From Salipiger abyssi (lineage in GTDB: Bacteria > Pseudomonadota > Alphaproteobacteria > Rhodobacterales > Rhodobacteraceae), in the NCBI RefSeq assembly GCF_001975705.1, contig NZ_CP015093.1, positions 3,418,501 to 3,482,500 of the forward strand: a stretch of DNA of 64,000 nucleotides, given 5' to 3'. The notes below the pieces were generated by a model that was not told where the DNA came from, did not search any database, and worked only from the letters and a program-made list of their open reading frames with translations. Within the stretch, counting starts at the first letter, position 1. Each line of letters starts with the position of its first letter. Below, one piece after another: positions 40,620-48,578 of the stretch. A program made the position numbers and the translations under genes.

Positions 40620-40711
40620 GCGCCCCGATTACGCGCGCCGGCACCGCCTGTCCACGGGGATGTGACCCTGCGCCGCGTGACGGCGCCGCCGTTATCTTCT
40701 ATGAGCGGCAT

Positions 40712-41464
40712 ATGTTCGGAATCGACCTCATCGACGCCAGCCTCTGGCCGGCCATGTTCGTGGCGCTCGCCGCCGGGATCGTCTCGTTCCTGAGCCCCTG
40801 CGTGCTGCCCATCGTGCCGCCCTATCTGGCCTTCATGTCCGGCGTCAGCATCGCCGAGATGGAGGCCGGTGGCCGCGCCCGGCTGCGCGCCTTCCTCGCC
40901 GCGCTGTTCTTTGTGCTGGGGCTCTCGACGGTCTTTGTGCTGCTCGGCTTCACCGCCTCCTGGCTGGGCATGTTCTTCCTGCAGAACCAGCTGCTTCTGG
41001 CGCGGATCTCCGGCGTGGTGGTGATTGTCTTCGGGCTGCATTTCCTGCATGTCTTCCGCATCCCCTTCCTCGACCGCGAGGCGCGGATCGAGACCGGCGA
41101 GACCGGCGGCTCCGCCTTCGGCGCCTATATTCTCGGGCTCGCCTTCGCCTTCGGCTGGACCCCCTGCATCGGTCCTCAGCTCGGCGCGATCCTGTCGATG
41201 GCCGCCTCCGAGGCCTCGGTGGCGCGCGGCACGGTGCTGCTGGCGGTCTATGCGGCAGGGCTGGGGCTGCCCTTCCTGCTGGCGGCGGTGTTCCTCAGCC
41301 GCGCCAGGGGGATCATGAACCGGCTCAAGCGCCACATGGCGCTGATTGAAAAGGTCATGGGCGGGCTGCTGATCGTGGTCGGGCTGATGCTGCTCACCGG
41401 TGCCTTCTCCGCCTTCTCCTTCTGGCTGCTGGAAACCTTTCCGGCGCTGGGGGAACTGGGCTGA
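40712..41464 (+). CDS. ccdA: Cytochrome c biogenesis thiol-disulfide transporter CcdA
   Basis: A 250-residue membrane protein with about six helices. Conserved cysteines lie in FLSPCVLPIVPPYL and GWTPCIGPQLGA, in the two pseudo-repeats of the CcdA/DsbD core. CcdA moves reducing power across the inner membrane to keep apocytochrome c cysteines reduced. The window encodes two c-type cytochromes at 16665 and 17128 that would need it. Confidence 0.95.
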   Translation: MFGIDLIDASLWPAMFVALAAGIVSFLSPCVLPIVPPYLAFMSGVSIAEMEAGGRARLRAFLAALFFVLGLSTVFVLLGFTASWLGMFFLQNQLLLARISGVVVIVFGLHFLHVFRIPFLDREARIETGETGGSAFGAYILGLAFAFGWTPCIGPQLGAILSMAASEASVARGTVLLAVYAAGLGLPFLLAAVFLSRARGIMNRLKRHMALIEKVMGGLLIVVGLMLLTGAFSAFSFWLLETFPALGELG

Positions 41465-41470
41465 TCCGGG

Positions 41471-41548
41471 CTTCACCTTTCCCGAAATACTCAAAAAACC
41501 GCGCCCTCGGGCGTGCCTCCGGCGGGAGTATTTGGAGAAAGATGAAAG
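41471..41548. repeat. GAGTATTT / AGATGAA element, inverted pair
   Basis: CTTCACCTTTCCCGAAATACTC at 41471-41492 is an imperfect inverted copy of the GAGTATTTGGAGAAAGATGAAAG segment at 41526-41548, with a GC-rich centre containing GCCCTCGGGC. The whole can fold into one long hairpin between ccdA and the next gene. A single arm recurs at 55112-55141. Confidence 0.55.
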
Positions 41549-41628
41549 ACAGTCCGCTGTCCGATACGCGCCACACTCTTGCCCTCAGGGCCTGATAACG
41601 ACAGGATCGAGGCAAAGAAGGCAGAGAG

Positions 41629-42867
41629 ATGGGCAACGATCCCGTGACGGAGCAGGAGGTGGCGCGGCGGCGGGTGTTCTACATCCCCGGCTACGACCCG
41701 ATTCATCCCCGACGTTATCGCGAGCTCTACCGCAAGGAGGGCGCGGCACAGGCGGAGATATCCGGCTACGAGATCGGGCTGAAACCCAAGACCACCAGGG
41801 GCCCCTATGGCTGGCATGTCGCGGCGGAAATGGAGGGCGCGGCTGTCGAGGCGGATGTGGAGGTGCTGGTCTGGTCGGATATCGTGCGCGACAGCATGTC
41901 GACCTCGATCCCCGCGACCTATCTGCAACTGATCCGCACCGCCTGGGAATATATCGCCACCGGCGCGCTGCGGCGGCTCATGCGGCTGCGCAAGGGGCCG
42001 GTGATCGCGGCGCTCTATCCGGTGGGGATGCTGCTGGCGCAACTGCTGGTGGCGCTGCTGGCGGGATGGGTCGTTTATGCCGGGGTGCAGCTCCTCCGCC
42101 CCTGGCTGGGCGTCGTCGCGCTGGGGCTCGGTGCCGTGGCATGGGGGACGGTGGCGGTGCTGCTGCTGCGCTGGTTCAAGCGCAAGGACGGCAAGCTCTT
42201 CGCCTATTACCTGATGCATGACTACGCCTATTCGGCGCAGTATCGCGGCGCCAACCCGCCGGAGCTGGAGGCGCGCATGGCAGCATTCGGCGACACCATC
42301 GCCGAGGCGCTGCGCTCGGAGGCCGACGAGGTGCTGGTGGTGGGTCACAGCTCGGGGGCGCATCTGGCGGTGTCGATCCTTGCCGACCTCATCCGGCAGG
42401 GCCGGGTGCCCGCACGCGGCCCGCGCCTGGCCTTCCTGAGCCTCGGGCAGGTGGTGCCCATGGTCTCCTTCCTGCGCGACGCCTACCGGCTGCGCGCCGA
42501 TCTCGCTTATCTCTCCATGCGCAACGAGCTGACCTGGGTCGATGTCACGGCGCCGGGCGACGGCTGCGCCTTTGCGCTCTGCGATCCGGTGGCGGTCTCG
42601 GGTGTGGCGCCGGCGGGCAAGCGCTGGCCGCTGGTCTTCTCGGCGCAGTTCACCAGATCGCTCAGCCCGGCGCGCTGGAAGGCGCTGCGCTGGCGCTTCT
42701 TCCGGCTGCATTTCCAGTATCTCTGTGCCTTCGACAATCCGCTCGATTACGACTATTTCCGCATCACCGCCGGGCCGCTCAGCCTCGCCACGCGCTATGC
42801 GGAGCGCCCGCCCTCGAACAGCCGCATCGACGTGCCGGTGTCGAAATTCACGTCGGTCGCGCCGTGA
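41629..42867 (+). CDS. Membrane-associated alpha/beta hydrolase-like protein
   Basis: A 412-residue protein with a soluble N-terminal part containing VFYIPGYDP, two hydrophobic helices at about residues 125-150 and 160-182, and a C-terminal hydrolase domain with the nucleophile elbow GHSSG (Ser241). Acid and histidine partners are not obvious. It resembles lipase/esterase-fold proteins, but I do not recognise a named family. The stop overlaps the GTG start of the P450 gene (GTGA), so the two are translationally coupled and probably act on the same, likely hydrophobic, substrate. Confidence 0.8.
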   Translation: MGNDPVTEQEVARRRVFYIPGYDPIHPRRYRELYRKEGAAQAEISGYEIGLKPKTTRGPYGWHVAAEMEGAAVEADVEVLVWSDIVRDSMSTSIPATYLQLIRTAWEYIATGALRRLMRLRKGPVIAALYPVGMLLAQLLVALLAGWVVYAGVQLLRPWLGVVALGLGAVAWGTVAVLLLRWFKRKDGKLFAYYLMHDYAYSAQYRGANPPELEARMAAFGDTIAEALRSEADEVLVVGHSSGAHLAVSILADLIRQGRVPARGPRLAFLSLGQVVPMVSFLRDAYRLRADLAYLSMRNELTWVDVTAPGDGCAFALCDPVAVSGVAPAGKRWPLVFSAQFTRSLSPARWKALRWRFFRLHFQYLCAFDNPLDYDYFRITAGPLSLATRYAERPPSNSRIDVPVSKFTSVAP

Positions 42868-44216
42868 CCCCGCCTAAGCCAAGATCGCGCCCCGACAAGG
42901 TGTCGCTGCGCCGCTATGTGAAGCTCTTCCGCGCCGATATTCTCTCGGCGCAGCCGGCGCGGCTCTATCGCGCCTGGATGGCGGAGTTCAAAACGCCGTT
43001 TTTCCGCTCCTATCTGATCAACCAGCCGGATCTGGTGAAGACCGTGCTGAAGGATCGACCGCTGGATTTCCCCAAGTCGGGACGCATCTCCGAAGGGCTG
43101 CGTCCGCTGCTCGGCGACTCGGTCTTTCTGACCAATGGCGCGCTCTGGCAGAAGCAGCGGCGCATCATCGACCCGGCCTTCGAGGGCGGGCGGTTGCGCG
43201 AGACCTATCCGGCGATGTGGGAGGCGGCGCAGGCGGCACTGGCGCGGCTGACGGCGCGCACGGGCGAGGTGGTGGAGATCGAGGAGCAGACCTCCCATGC
43301 CGCCGCTGACATCATCTTTCGCACTCTGTTTTCCATCCCCATCGAGGATGCGCTGGCGCAGAAGGTGTTTCACGAGTTCCGCGCCTATCAGCGCACCCAG
43401 CCGATCCTCAACCTCGCCGCCTTCCTGCCGCTGCCGCGCTGGATGCCGCGATTTTTCCGCGCCGATACCAAGGCGGCGGCGAAACGCATTCGCGGCCTCA
43501 TCACCGAGCTGACCGAACGGCGCCGGGCGGAGATCGCGGCGGGCCGCGCGCCCGACGATCTGGCGACCAAGATCATGACGACGCGCGATCCGGAAACCGG
43601 CGAGCGGTTTTCGACCGAAGAGATGGTCGATCAGGTGGCGATCTTCTTTCTCGCCGGGCACGAGACCTCTGCCTCGGCGCTGGCCTGGGCGCTCTATCTC
43701 GTGGCGACGCATCCGGAGTGGCAGGAGCGGCTGGCGGAGGAGGCGCAGGCCCTGGGCGATGCGCCCGATTTCGCCGATATCTCGAAACTGAAACTCTCGC
43801 GCGACGTGTTCCGCGAGGCGCTGCGGCTTTACCCGCCGGTGCCGATGATGGTGCGTGAGACGACCTGTCCGGAGCGCTTTCGCGACCGCGATCTGCCCAG
43901 GGGCGCGCAGGTCGTGCTGAGCCCCTGGCATCAGCACCGGCACGAACGGCTCTGGGACAATCCCGACGGGTTCGACCCGGCGCGCTGGAGCACCGAGAAC
44001 GGCCGGCAGTGCATGCGCGAGGCCTATATGCCGTTCTCTGCCGGGCCGCGCGTCTGCACCGGGGCGGGGTTTGCCATGGTCGAGGGGGTGCTGATGCTCT
44101 CGCTCATCCTGCGCGATCTGAAGCTCACCGCGCTGCCCGACAAGGTGCCCGAGCCGGTGGCCTTTCTCACCGTGCGCGCCCGCGACGGGATCCACTTGGC
44201 GGTGGACCGCCGTTAG
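42864..44216 (+). CDS. Cytochrome P450
   Basis: A 450-residue soluble P450. The I-helix oxygen motif is AGHETS (from residue 264), the K-helix ExxR is Glu318/Arg321 (EALR), and the haem-binding loop is PFSAGPRVCTGAG with Cys398 as thiolate ligand. No membrane anchor is visible. The early FPKSGRISEGLRPLLGDSVF and the overall pattern resemble fatty-acid or carotenoid-type hydroxylases, but the substrate is unknown. No ferredoxin or reductase gene is adjacent. GTG start coupled to the hydrolase gene. Confidence 0.95.
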   Translation: MTPPKPRSRPDKVSLRRYVKLFRADILSAQPARLYRAWMAEFKTPFFRSYLINQPDLVKTVLKDRPLDFPKSGRISEGLRPLLGDSVFLTNGALWQKQRRIIDPAFEGGRLRETYPAMWEAAQAALARLTARTGEVVEIEEQTSHAAADIIFRTLFSIPIEDALAQKVFHEFRAYQRTQPILNLAAFLPLPRWMPRFFRADTKAAAKRIRGLITELTERRRAEIAAGRAPDDLATKIMTTRDPETGERFSTEEMVDQVAIFFLAGHETSASALAWALYLVATHPEWQERLAEEAQALGDAPDFADISKLKLSRDVFREALRLYPPVPMMVRETTCPERFRDRDLPRGAQVVLSPWHQHRHERLWDNPDGFDPARWSTENGRQCMREAYMPFSAGPRVCTGAGFAMVEGVLMLSLILRDLKLTALPDKVPEPVAFLTVRARDGIHLAVDRR

Positions 44217-44275
44217 CGGCGGACGTTAGCGTTAAACCCGGCGCGGCCACCTATCCAACCCCGTGGCCTTGGTTT

Positions 44276-44298
44276 ATGCCTGTCGCAACAGGCATTTT
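44276..44298 (+). terminator. Hairpin with T-run between P450 and aldolase genes
   Basis: ATGCCTGT, loop CGCA, ACAGGCAT followed by TTTT. It lies 60 bases after the P450 stop and 23 bases before the aldolase start. It could terminate the P450 operon or act as a leader hairpin for the aldolase mRNA. Confidence 0.55.
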
Positions 44299-44321
44299 CA
44301 GCATGGGAGAGAGGGTTCCTC

Positions 44322-45215
44322 ATGAGCGTTTTCGACGAACAGAAACAGAAGATGGCGACGGGCCAGGGCTTTATCGCCGCACTCGATCAGTCGGGCGGAT
44401 CGACCCCGAAGGCGCTGAAGCTCTACGGCGTGGAAGAAGACGAATACAACGGCGAAGCCGAGATGTATGGCGAGATCCACAAGATGCGCACCCGCATCAT
44501 CACCGCGCCGGACTTCACCGACGCCAAGGTGCTGGGCGCGATCCTCTTCGAGCGCACCATGCGTGCGGAGATCGAAGGCATCCCGACCGCGCAGTATCTC
44601 TGGGAAAAGCGCGGCGTCGTGCCCTTCCTGAAGATCGACAAGGGGCTGGCCGACAAGGCAGACGGCGTGCAGCTGATGAAGCCGATGCCGGGGCTGGAAG
44701 AGCTGCTGGCCGAGGCCAAGGCCACCTTTGGCATCTTCGGCACCAAGGAGCGTTCGGTGATCCACGAGGCCAATGAGGCCGGGATCAAGGCCGTGGTCGC
44801 GCAGCAGTTCGAAGTGGGCAAGACCGTGGTCGCCGCCGGTCTGGTGCCGATCATCGAGCCCGAGGTTGACATCAATTCGCCCACCAAGTCCGAGGCCGAG
44901 GAGATGCTGAAGGCGGCGATCAAGGCCGAGCTCGACGCGCTGCCCGAGGGCGACGACGTGATGCTGAAGCTGACGATCCCCTCGGTGGACGGTCTTTACG
45001 ACGAGCTGGCCGATCATCCGCGCGTGGTGCGCGTGGTGGCGCTGTCGGGCGGCTATTCGACCGATGTGGCCTGCGAAAAGCTCGCCAAACAGCCGAAGAT
45101 GATCGCTTCCTTCAGCCGCGCGCTGGCCGAGGGCCTGTCGAAGAAGCAGTCGGATGACGCGTTCAACGGTCTGCTCGGCAGCAATATCGACAAGATCTAT
45201 CAGGCCTCGCTCTGA
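44322..45215 (+). CDS. Class I fructose-bisphosphate aldolase
   Basis: A 297-residue Schiff-base aldolase of the bacterial class I type. It has GFIAALDQSGGSTPKALK, the substrate region VPFLKIDKGL, VPIIEPEVDI with the catalytic-site Glu, and LKLTIPSVDGLY with the Schiff-base region. It splits or forms fructose 1,6-bisphosphate in glycolysis or gluconeogenesis. A strong ribosome-binding site GGGAGAGAGGG precedes the ATG and a strong terminator follows, as expected for a highly expressed single gene. Confidence 0.93.
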   Translation: MSVFDEQKQKMATGQGFIAALDQSGGSTPKALKLYGVEEDEYNGEAEMYGEIHKMRTRIITAPDFTDAKVLGAILFERTMRAEIEGIPTAQYLWEKRGVVPFLKIDKGLADKADGVQLMKPMPGLEELLAEAKATFGIFGTKERSVIHEANEAGIKAVVAQQFEVGKTVVAAGLVPIIEPEVDINSPTKSEAEEMLKAAIKAELDALPEGDDVMLKLTIPSVDGLYDELADHPRVVRVVALSGGYSTDVACEKLAKQPKMIASFSRALAEGLSKKQSDDAFNGLLGSNIDKIYQASL

Positions 45216-45254
45216 GGCGGTGCGCCCGGTCGGGCGCGGAATGTGATTGCAGGG

Positions 45255-45285
45255 AAGCGCGCCGGGTTTACGGCGCGCTTTTTTT
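45255..45285 (+). terminator. Rho-independent terminator after the aldolase gene
   Basis: AAGCGCGCCG, loop GGTTTA, CGGCGCGCTT then TTTTT: a near-perfect ten-base stem with a T-run, 40 bases after the aldolase stop. Confidence 0.92.
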
Positions 45286-45299
45286 CATGTTTCGGGGGC

Positions 45300-45322
45300 G
45301 GTGGGCAGATTGCCCACCCTAC
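45300..45322 (-). repeat. Dispersed 3'-end hairpin, copy 5, supplying the ECF sigma stop codon
   Basis: GGTGGGCA, spacer, TGCCCACC then CTAC on the plus strand. The TAG stop of the minus-strand ECF sigma gene (45319-45321) is inside the GTAGGG end. Its orientation toward that gene is opposite to copies 2-4, but it fits the aldolase gene on the plus strand. Confidence 0.85.
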
Positions 45323-45780
45323 CATGCGTCCTCCCCAAGTGCGGCACGCAGGCGGCGGCGGGCGCGAGCCAGGCGCGACATCACCGTGCCCGGCGGCAGC
45401 CCCATGTCGCGTGCCAGGGCCGCCGGCTGTGTCTCGCCCGCGATGACCCGGCGGAGCAGGGCGCGGTCGGGCTCGGGCAGCCGCTCCACCGCGCGCAGCA
45501 CCTCACCGGTGAAGCAGGGCAGCTCGGCATCCCCGGTCTGTGGCTCGCCGGCGCTGTCGAGCGGCGAAAGACGCTCCGCCCGGCGTCGCTGCGCCCGGGC
45601 GCCGTGGCGCAGTGCGGTCATCATATAGGGCAGCGGCGCCGCGATCTCGGCGCCGTGCTCAGATCGTTCGAGATAGCCCAGGAGCGCGTCCTGGACGAGA
45701 TCCTCCGCCTCGGCGGAGCAAGGGATCAGGCGGCGGGCGCGGGCGCGCAGGCGGCTGAGCGTGTCACGGGTCATATCCAT
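45319..45780 (-). CDS. ECF-type RNA polymerase sigma factor
   Basis: A 153-residue sigma-70 family factor with region 2 (EAEDLVQDALLGYLER) and region 4 (ERLPEPDRALLRRVIAGETQ ... GLPPGTVMSRLARARRRL) joined by a short linker. No anti-sigma gene is adjacent, so its control is unclear. It is divergent from the EF-hand protein gene across 242 bases, which is a possible target. ATG 45780 is chosen over GTG 45789; ATG 45774 is also possible. Its last codon, GAW then TAG, runs into a dispersed repeat, so the C terminus may have been set by that insertion. Confidence 0.88.
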   Translation of the reverse strand: MDMTRDTLSRLRARARRLIPCSAEAEDLVQDALLGYLERSEHGAEIAAPLPYMMTALRHGARAQRRRAERLSPLDSAGEPQTGDAELPCFTGEVLRAVERLPEPDRALLRRVIAGETQPAALARDMGLPPGTVMSRLARARRRLRAALGEDAW

Positions 45781-46022
45781 GCAAGGCACTATGACGGCGG
45801 GAAAATCCCCGGCCAGAGGGGGGAATTCCGCCGAGCGGCTTTCCCCCGCCTTGTTTGGGCGATGCGCCGCGCAGCTGGCGGCCGGTTTCGGCGGCGGGCC
45901 GCGCGTTTCGGGGCGGGGCGCGAAACAGGGGAACGCAAACCGCCGCTCGCGCCTCTTACCTTGTGAAAGCCGCCGGGAGTGGCGCTTTCGTCATCAACCA
46001 CGACCCTGAAGGGAGTACTCAC

Positions 46023-46271
46023 ATGACCAAGCAGATCCTGACCGCCGTCGCTTTTGCCGCAACCGCCGCCACCGCCGCGCTGCCGGCCTTTGCGGCCGAA
46101 GAGGCGGATGTGAACGGTGACGGCATGCTGACGGTGAGCGAGGTGCAGGCGGTCTGGCCCGAGGTCTCGACCGACGGGTTCATGTCCATGGATACCGATG
46201 GCGACGGTCTTCTGAGCGAAGAGGAGGTCGCGGACGCCCGGGAACTGGGGTCGCTGCCCGAAGAGGGCTGA
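46023..46271 (+). CDS. Secreted EF-hand calcium-binding protein
   Basis: An 82-residue protein with a signal peptide cleaved near AFAAEE (residue about 22) and two EF-hand loops, DVNGDGMLTVSEV and DTDGDGLLSEEEV, both with the full Asp/Gly calcium-ligand pattern. It should bind Ca2+ in the periplasm or outside. GAAGGGAG precedes the ATG. The shared upstream gap with the ECF sigma gene contains an inverted repeat GTTTCG/CGAAAC at about 45905-45926. Function beyond calcium binding is unknown. Confidence 0.85.
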   Translation: MTKQILTAVAFAATAATAALPAFAAEEADVNGDGMLTVSEVQAVWPEVSTDGFMSMDTDGDGLLSEEEVADARELGSLPEEG

Positions 46272-46318
46272 CCCCGGGGTGGCGCCGTCCCCGGTTCCCC
46301 ACGGGGGCGGCGCGCCAG

Positions 46319-46951
46319 TCAGGACCGCGCGATATAGCGGTCGCGGCGGTGATTGACGGTGATCAGCAGGTTCAGCACCACCGCGCCGAAGAGCGACCAG
46401 AGCACCTGTTCCCAGTCGAAGAGGAACAGCGCCAGCGCGAAGACGCAGAGATCGAAGCCCAGCTGCACATGCCCGGCCTTGATGCCGCGCGTGTCCTGTG
46501 CCCAGAGCGCCACGATGCCGACGCCGCCGAGCGTGGCGCCGTGCCGGAACAGCAGCAGCAGACCGACCCCCGCCAGCATGCCCGAGAGCCCCGCGCCGAG
46601 CGCCGGGTGCAGACGGTTGATCGTCAGCACCAGCGGCAGGCTTTCGGCGATGCTGGCCATCAGTGCCACCGAGAGGAAGCTCTTGATGGTGAAGCGCCAG
46701 CCGAGCTGGCGGATCGCCAGCAGGTAGAAGGGCAGGTTGAGGATGAAGAAGATCGCGCCGAAGGGCAGGCCGGTCGGATAGGAGAGCACCAGCGACAGGC
46801 CGGCGATCTGCCCGGTGAAGAGCTCGGAGGCGCGCAGGAACTGGATCGACAGCGCCACCAGCGTGGTGCCGGTGACGATGGCCTGGATGTCCTCCCAGAG
46901 CGTGTGCCGGTCCGGCGGGGGATTGTCGAGAAGCAGCATGTCATGAGCCAT
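46319..46951 (-). CDS. YitT-family membrane protein
   Basis: A 210-residue protein with five or six hydrophobic helices. The sequence SELFTGQIAGLSLVLSYPTG and FGAIFFILNLPFYLLA match the YitT/DUF161 family, whose transport or other role is not settled. It lacks the C-terminal DUF2179 domain seen in many members. ATG 46951 is preferred over a TTG at 46975, though neither has a strong ribosome-binding site. Confidence 0.82.
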   Translation of the reverse strand: MAHDMLLLDNPPPDRHTLWEDIQAIVTGTTLVALSIQFLRASELFTGQIAGLSLVLSYPTGLPFGAIFFILNLPFYLLAIRQLGWRFTIKSFLSVALMASIAESLPLVLTINRLHPALGAGLSGMLAGVGLLLLFRHGATLGGVGIVALWAQDTRGIKAGHVQLGFDLCVFALALFLFDWEQVLWSLFGAVVLNLLITVNHRRDRYIARS

Positions 46952-47040
46952 GACGCGGGCAAGCAGACCGGTCAAGCACCTTCACGCGTAACCCCGCGTC
47001 GCGCGGATATATGGCGTTGCCGAGGGCGATCTGCGGGGCA

Positions 47041-47060
47041 GGTGGGCAGACCCGCCCACC
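47041..47060. repeat. Dispersed hairpin, degenerate copy 6
   Basis: GGTGGGCAGACCCGCCCACC keeps the stem of the GTAGGGTGGGCA family, flanked by CA/TG, but has lost the CCTAC end. It lies between the start of the YitT gene and the double-hairpin element downstream of icd. Confidence 0.6.
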
Positions 47061-47105
47061 TGCGTCGCGCCGGATACCTTTGCCGGATCTGGTCGCCCGG
47101 CGCAA

Positions 47106-47146
47106 AAGTCTTCGAAGACTTGTGCAAATTCCTTCGAAGGAATTTG
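47106..47146. repeat. Tandem double-hairpin element, copy B2
   Basis: AAGTCTT CG AAGACTT at 47106-47121 and CAAATTCCTT CG AAGGAATTTG at 47125-47146. The element begins eight bases beyond the icd stop on the minus strand. The second hairpin is nearly identical to that of B1, while the first has different stem bases but stays paired. Confidence 0.8.
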
Positions 47147-47154
47147 TCGCCGGC

Positions 47155-48369
47155 TCAGCCGGCCAGCGCCTTGTTCAGGTTCTCGTCGATCTTTTCGAGG
47201 AAGCCCATGGTGGTCAGCCATTTCTGATCCGGCCCCACCAGCAGCGCCAGATCCTTGGTCATCCAGCCCGCTTCCACGGTGTCGACGATGACCTTTTCCA
47301 GCGTCGTGGCAAAGGTCATCAGCGCCTCGTTGCCGTCGAGCTTGGCGCGGTGCTTGAGCCCGCCGGTCCAGGCGAAGATCGAGGCGATGGAGTTGGTCGA
47401 GGTCGACTTGCCCTCCTGATGCTGGCGATAATGCCGGGTCACCGTGCCATGCGCCGCCTCGGCCTCGACGATCTTGCCATCCGGCGTCATCAGTTGCGAG
47501 GTCATCAGCCCGAGCGAGCCGAAGCCCTGCGCCACGGTGTCGGACTGCACGTCGCCATCGTAGTTCTTGCAGGCCCAGACAAAGCCGCCATTCCACTTCA
47601 TGCAGCAGGCGACCATGTCGTCGATCAGCCGGTGTTCGTACCAGATGCCTTTGGCCTTGAACTTGTCGGCGAATTCCTCGTCAAAGATCTTCTGGAAGGT
47701 CAGCAGGAACTGACCGTCATATTGCTTGAGAATGGTGTTCTTGGTCGAGAGGTACAGCGGCCAGCCCAGATCCAGCGCATAGTTCATCGAGGCGCGGGCG
47801 AAATCCGCGATGGACTCGTCGAGATTATACATCCCCATGTAGACGCCCGAGGACGGCGCCTTGTAGACCTCTTCCTCGATCTCCGTGCCGTCGTCGCCGA
47901 CGAATTTCATCGTCAGCGTGCCGGGCCCGGGGAATTTCATGTCGGTGGCCTTGTACTGGTCGCCAAAGGCATGGCGGCCGATCACGATGGGCCTGGTCCA
48001 GCCGGGCACCAGACGGGGCACGTTCTTGCAGATGATCGGTTGCCGGAACACCACGCCGCCGAGGATGTTGCGGATCGTGCCATTGGGCGATTTCCACATC
48101 TTCTTGAGGCCGAACTCCTCGACTCGCGCCTCGTCGGGGGTGATCGTGGCGCATTTCACCGCGACACCGACCTCCTTGGTCTTTTCGGCGGCGTCGATGG
48201 TGATCTGGTCATTGGTCTCGTCGCGGCTCTCGATGCCGAGATCGTAGTAAAGCAGGTCGATGTCCAGATAGGGCAGGATCAGCTTTTTCTTGATGAAATC
48301 CCAGATGATACGGGTCATCTCGTCCCCGTCCATCTCGACGATCGGGTTCTCGACCTTGATCTTCGACAT
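47155..48369 (-). CDS. icd: NADP-dependent isocitrate dehydrogenase
   Basis: A 404-residue TCA-cycle enzyme of the eukaryote-like homodimeric type ([20 protein letters not shown]). It has the substrate motif [13 protein letters not shown], the metal-binding [27 protein letters not shown] region and the NADP-site [16 protein letters not shown] 48369 follows AAAGGTG. A FadR-like operator candidate lies about 80 bases upstream and a double hairpin follows the stop. Confidence 0.97.
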   Translation of the reverse strand: MSKIKVENPIVEMDGDEMTRIIWDFIKKKLILPYLDIDLLYYDLGIESRDETNDQITIDAAEKTKEVGVAVKCATITPDEARVEEFGLKKMWKSPNGTIRNILGGVVFRQPIICKNVPRLVPGWTRPIVIGRHAFGDQYKATDMKFPGPGTLTMKFVGDDGTEIEEEVYKAPSSGVYMGMYNLDESIADFARASMNYALDLGWPLYLSTKNTILKQYDGQFLLTFQKIFDEEFADKFKAKGIWYEHRLIDDMVACCMKWNGGFVWACKNYDGDVQSDTVAQGFGSLGLMTSQLMTPDGKIVEAEAAHGTVTRHYRQHQEGKSTSTNSIASIFAWTGGLKHRAKLDGNEALMTFATTLEKVIVDTVEAGWMTKDLALLVGPDQKWLTTMGFLEKIDENLNKALAG

Positions 48370-48449
48370 GCGGTGCACCTTTCATGGCGATTGCTGTGGA
48401 TGCCCATGCTGTAGCGCAGAAATCGCCATGCGAAAAGGTGTGTATGCCT

Positions 48450-48459
48450 TTGTATACCA
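48450..48459 (-). promoter_or_regulatory. Candidate GntR/FadR-type operator upstream of icd
   Basis: TTGTATACCA fits the FadR-subfamily consensus TNGTNNACNA and lies about 80 bases before the icd ATG. The motif is short and may be chance; no GntR gene is in the window. Confidence 0.3.
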
Positions 48460-48480
48460 AATTGTCATGACTTTGCTACG

Positions 48481-48518
48481 AAAAGCCCGGCGCCCGTCCG
48501 GGTGAGACGGGGCCGGGC
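48481..48518 (-). terminator. Rho-independent terminator of the drug-efflux gene
   Basis: On the minus strand GCCCGGCCCCGTC, loop TCACCCG, GACGGGCGCCGGGC is followed by TTTT. One bulged base interrupts the stem. It lies about 60 bases after the MFS stop. Confidence 0.65.
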
Positions 48519-48578
48519 GGTGATTTTCGCGTCACATCGGCTGAGATTTGCGCAGCCAGTCGACCGGCGCGACCCACT

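Noticed and set aside
37510..40644. A 1044-codon open frame antisense to rne
   Set aside because: It follows the GC-rich codon pattern of the sense gene and has low-complexity, Gly/Arg/His-rich content with no domain. RNase E on the other strand is certain.
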